Source of the DNA: Archivesica marissinica | Lineage: Eukaryota > Mollusca > Bivalvia > Venerida > Vesicomyidae | Length of the DNA stretch: 64,000 nt | Assembly: GCA_014843695.1 (NCBI GenBank) | Contig: CM026400.1 | Coordinates: 40,823,139-40,887,138 of the forward strand | Direction: 5' to 3' | In this document: positions 56,701 to 64,000 of the stretch, one piece after another | Position numbering within the stretch: position 1 is the stretch's first letter | How the letters are laid out: the number at the start of each line of letters is the position of its first letter | The notes under the pieces: generated by a model | The model's database searches: none | What the model was told of the DNA's origin: nothing | The model's input: only the letters and a program-made list of their open reading frames with translations | Position numbers and translations under genes: made by a program

Positions 56701-59700
56701 GTTAGATACCATTCATAGAGTGTCATGGACGTCCGTAGAGGCGCCGTTCTGTAAGCGGTTAGATACCATTCATAGAGTACCCTGGACGTCCATGGAGACG
56801 CCATTCTGTAAGCGGTTAGATACCATTCATAGAGTGTCCTGGACGTCCGTGGAGACGCCGTTCTGTAAGCGGTTAGATACCATTCATAGAGTGTCCTGGA
56901 CGTCCATGGAGACGCCGTTCTGTAAGCGGTTAGATACATTCATAGAGCGCCCTGGACGTCCGTGGAGGCGCCGTTCTGTAAGCGGTTGGATACTGTTCAT
57001 AGTGTGTCCTGGACGTCCGTGGAGAGGCCGTTCTGTAAGCGGTTAGATACCATTCATAGTTTGTCATGGACGTCCGTGGAGACGCCGCCGTTCTGTAAGC
57101 GGTTAGATACCATTCATAGAGTGTCCTGGACGTCCGTGGAGACACCGTTCTGAAAGCGGTTAGATACCATTCATAGAATGTCCTGGACGTCCGTGGAGGT
57201 GCCGTTCTGTAAGCGGTTAGATGCCATTCATAGAGTGTCCTGGACTTCCGTGGAAACACCGTTCTGTAAGCGTTTAGATACTATTCATAGAGTATCCTGG
57301 ACTTCCGTGGAGACGCCGTTGTGTAAGCGGTTAGATACCATTCAAAGAATGTCCGATACGTCCATGGAGACGCCGTTCTGTAAGCGGTTAGATACCATTC
57401 ATAGAGTCATAGAGTGTCCTGGACATCCATGGAGACGCCGTTCTGTAAGTGGTAGATACCATTCATAGAGTGTCCTGGACGTCCGTGGAGACGCCGTTCT
57501 GTAAGCGGTAGATACCATTCATAGAGTGTCCTGGACTTCCGTGGAGGCGCCGTTCTATAAGCGGTTAGATACCATTCATAGAGTGTCATGGACGTCCGTG
57601 GAGGCACCGTTCTGTAAGCGGTTAGATACCATTCATAGAGTCATAGAGTGTCCTGGACATCCGTGGAGACGCCGTTCTGTAAGCGGTTAGATACCATTCA
57701 TAGAGAGTCCTGGACGTCCGTGGAGACACCGTTCTTTAAGCGGTTAGATACCATTCATAGAGTGTCCTGGATGTCCATGGAGACACCGTTCTATAAGCGG
57801 TTAGATACCATTCATAGAGTGTCCTGGACGTCCGTGGAGACGCCGTTCTGTAAGCGATTAGATACCATTCATAGAGTGTCTTGGACGTCCGTGGAGACAC
57901 CGTTCTATAAGCGGTTAGATACCATTCATAGAGTGTCCTGGACGTCCGTGGAGGCACCGTTCTGTAAGCGGTTAGATACCATTCATAGAGTCATAGAGTG
58001 TCCTGGACATCCGTGGAGACGCCGTTCTGTAAGCGGTTAGATACCATTTATAGAGTGTCCTGGACGTCCGTGGAGACGCCGTTCTGTAAGCGGTTAGATA
58101 CCATTCATAGAATGTCCTGGACGTCCGTGGAGGCACCGTTCTGTAAGCGGTTAGATACCATTCATAGAGTCATAGAATTTCCTGGACATCCGTGGAGACG
58201 CCGTTCTGTAAGCGGTTAGATACCATTCATACCATTCATAGAGTGCCCTGGACGTCCTTGGAAACGCCGTTCTGTTAGCGGTAGATACCATTCATAGAGT
58301 GTCCTGGACGTCCGTGGAGAAACCGTTGTGTAAGCGGTTAGATACCGTTCATAGAGTGTCCTGGACGTCCGTGGAGACGCCATTCTGTAAGCGGTTAGAT
58401 ACCATTCATAGAGTGTCCCGAACGTCCATGGAGACGCCGTTCTGTAAGCGGTTAGATACCATTCATAGAATGTCCTGGACGTCCATGGAGACACCGTTCT
58501 CTAAGCGGTTAGATACATTCATAGAGTGTCCTGGACGTCCGTGGAGACGCCGTTCTGTAAGCGGTTAGATACCATTCATAGAGTGTCCTGGACTTCCGTG
58601 GAGGCACCGTTCTGTAAGCGGTTAAATACCATTCATAGAGTGTCCTGGACGTCCGTGGAGACACCGTTCTGTAAGCGGTTAGATACATTCATAGAGTGCC
58701 CTGGACGTCCGTGGAGACGCCATTCTATAAGCTGTTAGATACCATTCATAGAGTGTCCTGGACGTCCGTGGAGACGCCGTTCTATAAGCGGTTAGATACC
58801 ATTCATAGAGTGTCCTGGACGTCCGTGGAGAAACCGTTCTGTAAGCGGTTAGATACAATTCATAGAGTGTCCTGGACGTCCGTGGAGACGCCATTCTGTA
58901 AGCGGTTAGATACCATTCATAGAGTGTCCCGGACGTCCATGGAGACGCCGTTCTGTAAGCGGTTAGATACCATTCATAGAGTGTCCTGGACTTCCGTGGA
59001 GGCACCGTTCTGTAAGCGGTTAGATAACATTCATAGAGTTTCCTGGACGTCCGTGGAGACGCCGTTCTGTAAGCAGTTAGATACCATTCATAGAGTGTCC
59101 CGGACGTCCGTGGAGACGCCGTTCTGTAAGCGGTTAGATACCATTCATAGAGTTTCCTGGACGTGCGTGGAAACGCCGTTCTGTTAGCGGTAGATACCAT
59201 TCATAGAGTGCCCTGGACGTCCGTGGAAACGCCGTTCTGTTAGCGGTAGATACCATTCATAGAGTGCCCTGGACGTCCTTGGAAACGCCGTTCTGTTAGC
59301 GGTAGATACCATTCATAGAGTGTCCTGGACGTCCGTGGAGAAACCGTTGTGTAAGCGGTTAGATACCGTTCATAGAGTGTCCTGGACGTCCGTGGAGACG
59401 CCATTCTGTAAGCGGTTAGATACCATTCATAGAGTGTCCCGAACGTCCATGGAGACGCCGTTCTGTAAGCGGTTAGATACCATTCATAGAATGTCCTGGA
59501 CGTCCATGGAGACACCGTTCTCTAAGCGGTTAGATACATTCATAGAGTGTCCTGGACGTCCGTGGAGACGCCGTTCTGTAAGCGGTTAGATACCATTCAT
59601 AGATTGTCCTGGACGTCAGTGGAGACACCGTTCTGTAAGCGGTTAGATACATTCATAGAGTCATAGAGTGTCCTGGACATCCGTGGAGACGCCGTTCTGT

Positions 59701-62700
59701 AAGCGGTTAGATACCATTCATAGAGTGTCCCGGACGTCCGTGGAGACGCCGTTCTGTAAGCGGTTATATACCATTCATAGAGTGTCCTGGATGTCCGTGG
59801 AGACGCCGTTCTGTAAGCGGTTAGATACCATTCATAGAATGTCCTGGACGTCCGTGGAGACGCCATTCTGTAAGCGGTTAGATACCATTCATAGAGTGTA
59901 CTGGACGTCCGTGGAGACTCCGTTCTGTAAGCGGTTAGATACTATTCATAGAGTGTCCTGGATGTCCGTGGAGACGCCGTTCTGTAAGCGGTTAGATACC
60001 ATTCATAGAGTGTCCCGGACGTCCGTGGAGACGCCGTTCTGTAAGCGGTAGATACCATTCATAGAGTGTCCTGGACGTCCGTGGAAACGCCGTTCTGTAA
60101 GCGGTAGATACCATTCATAGAGTGTCCTGGACTTCCCTGGAGGCGCCGATCTGTAAGCGGTTAGATACCAGTCATAGAGTGTCCTGGACGTCCGTGGAGA
60201 AACCGTTCTGTAAGCGGTTAGATACCATTCATAGAGTGTCCCGGACGTCCATGGAGACGCCGTTCTGTAAGCGGTTAGATACCATTCATAGAGTGTCCTG
60301 GACTTCCGTGGAGGCACCGTTCTGTAAGCGGTTAAATACATTCATAGAGTGCCCTTGACGTCCGTGGAGACGCCGTTCTATAAGCTGTTAGGTACCATTC
60401 ATAGAGTGTCCTGGACGTCCGTGGAGACGCCGTTCTATAAGCGGTTAGATACCATTCATAGAGTGTCCTGGAAATCCGTGGAGACGCCGTTCTATAAGCG
60501 GTTAGATACCATTCATAGAGTGTCCTGGACGTCCGTGGAGGCGCCGTTCTGTAAGCGATTAGATACTATTCATAGAGTGTCCTGGACGTCCGTGGAGACG
60601 CTGTTCTGTAAGCGGTTAGATACCATTCATAGAGTGTCCTGGACGTCCATGGAGACGCCGTTCTGTAAGCGGTTAGATACCATTCATAGATTGTCCTGGA
60701 CGTCAGTGGAGACACCGTTCTATAAGCGGTTAGATACATTCATAGAGTGCCCTGGACGTCCGTGGAAACACCGTTCTGTAAGCGGTTAGATACCATTCAC
60801 AGAGTGTCCTGGACGTCCGTGGAGGTGCCGTTCTGTAAGCGGTTAGATACCATTCATAGAGTGTCCTGGACTTCCGTGGAGACACCGTTCTGTAAGCGGT
60901 TAGATACCATTCATAGAGTGTCCTGGACGTCCGTGGAGACGCCGTTCTGTAAGCGGTTAGATACCATTCATAGAGTGTCCTGGACGTCCATGGAGACGCC
61001 GTTCTGTAAGCGGTTAGATACCATTCATAGAGTGTCCTGGACATCCGTGGAGACACCGTTCTGTAAGCGGTTAGATACATTCATAGAGTGCCCTGGACGT
61101 CCGTGGAGACTCCGTTCTATAAGCGGTTAGATACCATTCATAGAGTGTCCTGGACGTCCGTGGAGACGCCGTTCTATAAGCGGTTGGATACCATTCATAG
61201 AGTGTACTGGACGTCCGTGGAGGCGCCGTTCTGTAACCGGTTAGATACCATTCATAGAGTGTCCTGGACGTCCGTGGAGACGCCGTTCTGTAAGCGGTTA
61301 GATACCATTCATAGAGTGTCCTGGACGTCCATGGAGACGCCGTTCTGTAAGCCGTTAGATACCATTCATAGAATGTCCTGGACGTCCGTGTAGACGCCGT
61401 TCTGTAAGCGGTTAGATACATTCATAGAGTGTCCTGGACTTCCGTGGAGCCATTGTTCTGTAAGCGGTTAGATACCATTCATAGAGTGTTCTGGACTTCC
61501 GTGGAGACGCCGTTCTATAAGCGGTTAGATACCATTCATTGAGTGTCCTGGACGTCCTTGGAGACGCCATTCTGTAAGCGGTTAGATACCATTCATAGAG
61601 TGTACTGGACGTCCGTGCAGGCGCCGTTCTGTAACCGGTTAGATACCATTCATAGAGTGTCCTGGACGTCCGTGGAGACGCCGTTCTGTAAGCGGTTAGA
61701 TACCATTCATAGAGTGTCCTGGACGTCCATGGAGACGCCGTTCTGTAAGCCGTTAGATACCATTCATAGAATGTCCTGGACGTCCGTGTAGACGCCGTTC
61801 TGTAAGCGGTTAGATACATTCATAGAGTGTCCTGGACTTCCGTGGAGCCATTGTTCTGTAAGCGGTTAGATACCATTCATAGAGTGTTCTGGACTTCCGT
61901 GGAGACGCCGTTCTATAAGCGGTTAGATACCATTCATTGAGTGTCCTGGACGTCCTTGGAGACGCCATTCTGTAAGCGGTTAGATACCATTCATAGAGTT
62001 TCCTGGACTTCCCTGGAGGCGCCGTTCTGTAAGCGGTTAGATACCATTCATAGAGTGTCCTGGAAGTCCGTGGAGAAACCGTTCTGTAAGAGGTTAGATA
62101 CCATTCATAGAGTGTCCTGGACTTCCGTGGAGGCGCCGTTCTGTAAGCGGTTAGATACCATTCATAGAGTGTCCTGGACGTCCATGGAGACGCCGTTCTG
62201 TAAGCGGTTAGATACCATTCATAGAGTGTCCTGGACGTCCGTGGAGACGCCGTTCTGTAAGCGGTTAGATACCATTCATAGAGTGTCCTGGACGTCAGTG
62301 GAGACACCGTTCTATAAGCGGTTAGATACATTCATAGAGTGCCCTGGACGTCCGTGGAAACACCGTTCTGTAAGCTGTTAGATACCATTCACAGAGTGTC
62401 CTGGACGTCCGTGGAGGTGCCGTTCTGTAAGCGGTTAGATACCATTCATAGAGTGTCCTGGACTTCCGTGGAGACACCGTTCTGTAAGCGGTTAGATACC
62501 ATTCATAGAGTGTCCTGGACGTCCGTGGAGACGCCGTTCTGTAAGCGGTTAGATACCATTCATAGAGTGTCCTGGACGTCCATGGAGACGCCGTTCTGTA
62601 AGCGGTTAGATACCATTCATAGAGTGTCCTGGACATCCGTGGAGACACCGTTCTGTAAGCGGTTAGATACATTCATAGAGTGCCCTGGACGTCCGTGGAG

Positions 62701-63540
62701 ACGCCGTTCTATAAGCGGTTAGATACCATTCATAGAGTGTCCTGGACGTCCGTGGAGACGCCGTTCTATAAGCGGTTGGATACATTCATAGAGTGTACTG
62801 GACGTCCGTGGAGGCGCCGTTCTGTAACCGGTTAGATACCATTCATAGAGTGTCCTGGACGTCCGTGGAGACGCCGTTCTGTAAGCGGTTAGATACCATT
62901 CATAGAGTGTCCTGGACGTCCATGGAGACGCCGTTCTGTAAGCGGTTGGATACCATTCATAGAATGTCCTGGACGTCCGTGTAGACGCCGTTCTGTAAGC
63001 GGTTAGATACATTCATAGAGTGTCCTGGACGGCCGTGGAGACACCGTTCTGTAAGCGGTTAGATACCATTCATAGAGTGTCCTGGACGTCCGTGGTGGCG
63101 CGGTTCTGTAAGCGGTTAGATACCATTCATAGAGTGTCCTGGACGTCCGTGGAGCCATTGTTCTGTAAGCGATTAGATACATTCATAAAGTGTCCTGGAC
63201 GTCCGTGGAGCCATTGGTCTGTAAGCGGTTAGATACATTCATAGAGTGTCCTGGACGTCCGTGGAGACACCATTCTGTAAGCGCTTAGATATACTCCAGT
63301 GGCCGGTATGTCCATTCATAGAGTGTCCTTGACGTCCGTGGAGACACCGTTCTGTAAGCGGTTAGATACCATTCATAGAGTGTCCTGGACGTCCGTGGAG
63401 ACGCCGTTCTGTAAGCGGTTTGATACATTCATAGAGTGACCTGGATGTCCGTGGAGGCACCGTTCTGTAAGCGGTTGGATACCATTCATAGAGTGCCCTG
63501 GACGTCCGTGGAGGCACCATTCTGTAAGCGTTTAGATACA
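53755..63540. repeat. 57-bp satellite-like array, about 9.8 kb, roughly 170 units
   Basis: Unit: CATTCATAGAGTGTCCTGGA, CGTCCGTGGAGACGCCGTTC, TGTAAGCGGTTAGATAC. The left edge (53755-54250), a block at 54715-54890 and one unit at 63285-63310 carry a longer form with the extra TATACTCCAGTGGCCGGTAT then GTC (about 77 bp). Most variation falls in CG dinucleotides (GACGCC/GACACC, TCCGTGG/TCCATGG, GACGTCC/GACATCC). 57 is a multiple of three, so frames on both strands stay open (MSWTSVETPFCKRLDTIHR). They are not genes. Blocks of up to about 1 kb are duplicated within the array. Confidence 0.97.
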
Positions 63541-63703
63541 TCCATATAGTGTCCTAGGTCACATGTACTCCAGTGGGAAGAGACTGTTCTGTAAGCAAGT
63601 AGATATATTCCAGAGGGCCTATATTTATTCATAGAATTGCCTGGACTTGCGGGAAGAGACGGTTCTTGTTAGCGAGTAGATATACTCCAAGTGGCCTGTA
63701 TAT
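63541..63703. repeat. degenerate edge of the 57/77-bp array
   Basis: Two or three diverged long-form units (AAGAGACTGTTCTGTAAGCA, TAGATATACTCCAAGTGGCC) link the 57-bp array to the 70-bp array. Confidence 0.75.
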
Positions 63704-64000
63704 CCATTCATAGAGTCAACTGGTCGATGTCAGAGTGAGACAGGTTACAGTTATTGTCCTGTGATCGGTATATCCATTCATAGAGTCAACTGGTCGATGT
63801 CAGAGTGAGACAGGTTACAGTTATTGTCCTGTGATCGGTATATCCATTCATAGAGTCAACTGGTCGATGTCAGAGTGAGACAGGTTACAGTTATTGTCCT
63901 GTGATCGGTATATCCATTCATAGAGTCAACTGGTCGATGTCAGAGTGAGACAGGTTACAGTTATTGTCCTGTGATCGGTATATCCATTCATAGAGTCAAC
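63704..64000. repeat. 70-bp array, near-identical units, continuing past the window
   Basis: Unit: CATTCATAGAGTCAACTGGT, CGATGTCAGAGTGAGACAGG, TTACAGTTATTGTCCTGTGA, TCGGTATATC. Four visible units are identical. The first 13 bases and the GGTATATC end are shared with the long-form 77-bp unit, so this unit was probably born from it. Confidence 0.95.

Noticed and set aside
53755..63540. CENP-B box in the 57-bp unit (centromere satellite)
   Set aside because: The closest stretch, GTTCTGTAAGCGGTTA, lacks the essential TTCG and CGGG bases. The array is also short for a centromere within this window.

Overview
The window reads as animal nuclear DNA with no intact host gene that I can support. The repeat content (several tRNA-headed SINE families, non-LTR retrotransposon pieces, hAT and MITE-like DNA transposons, many unrelated minisatellites, AT-rich single-copy DNA) fits a marine lophotrochozoan, most likely a mollusc. 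That placement is inferred from general character only and is not proven. The longest open frames all lie in tandem arrays or across the assembly gap. They exist because unit lengths are multiples of three (36, 63, 57 bp) or the unit has no stop in any phase (20 and 16 bp), so they should not be annotated as proteins.

Layout. 0-8.7 kb: SINEs, a 1.2 kb hAT remnant inside a SINE, and a 1.5 kb terminal-inverted-repeat element with a nested MITE. 8.7-11.1 kb: 36-bp and 63-bp arrays. 11-17 kb: SINEs and an 80-bp array. 17.3-19.4 kb: a decayed LINE reverse transcriptase on the minus strand, split by a 41-bp array and a SINE. 19.4-27.5 kb: 71-bp and 19-bp arrays, many SINEs, foldback elements. 27.5-30.1 kb: 21-bp array, a 1000-N gap, and about 1 kb of (ACAT)n. 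30.1-30.9 kb: LINE reverse transcriptase C-terminal region on the minus strand. 31-38 kb: MITEs, 43-bp and 20-bp arrays. 38.4-40.7 kb: a second, unrelated 41-bp array with a higher-order duplication. 42.4-44.9 kb: 53-, about 26- and 16-bp arrays. 46.4-47.4 kb: a second 36-bp array. 47.9-50.7 kb: an inverted pair of about 0.5 kb repeats. 53.2-53.7 kb: LINE fragment. 53.75-63.5 kb: a 9.8 kb array of a 57-bp unit, followed by a near-perfect 70-bp array that leaves the window. Adding my listed extents, tandem arrays fill roughly 24 kb of the 63 kb of known sequence.

The most interesting theme is that several arrays can be traced to a mobile element. The 36-bp array is an amplified terminal inverted repeat of a 202-bp MITE that exists unexpanded at 31.0 kb. 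The 41-bp array at 18.1 kb grew inside a LINE reverse-transcriptase frame. The (ACAT)n tract starts a few bases after a LINE stop codon. A 16-bp array is expanded in one member of an inverted repeat pair and single in the other. Two SINE families with different heads share one 3' tail, which suggests a shared LINE partner. Many SINE copies keep 8-13 bp target-site duplications, which fixes their boundaries.
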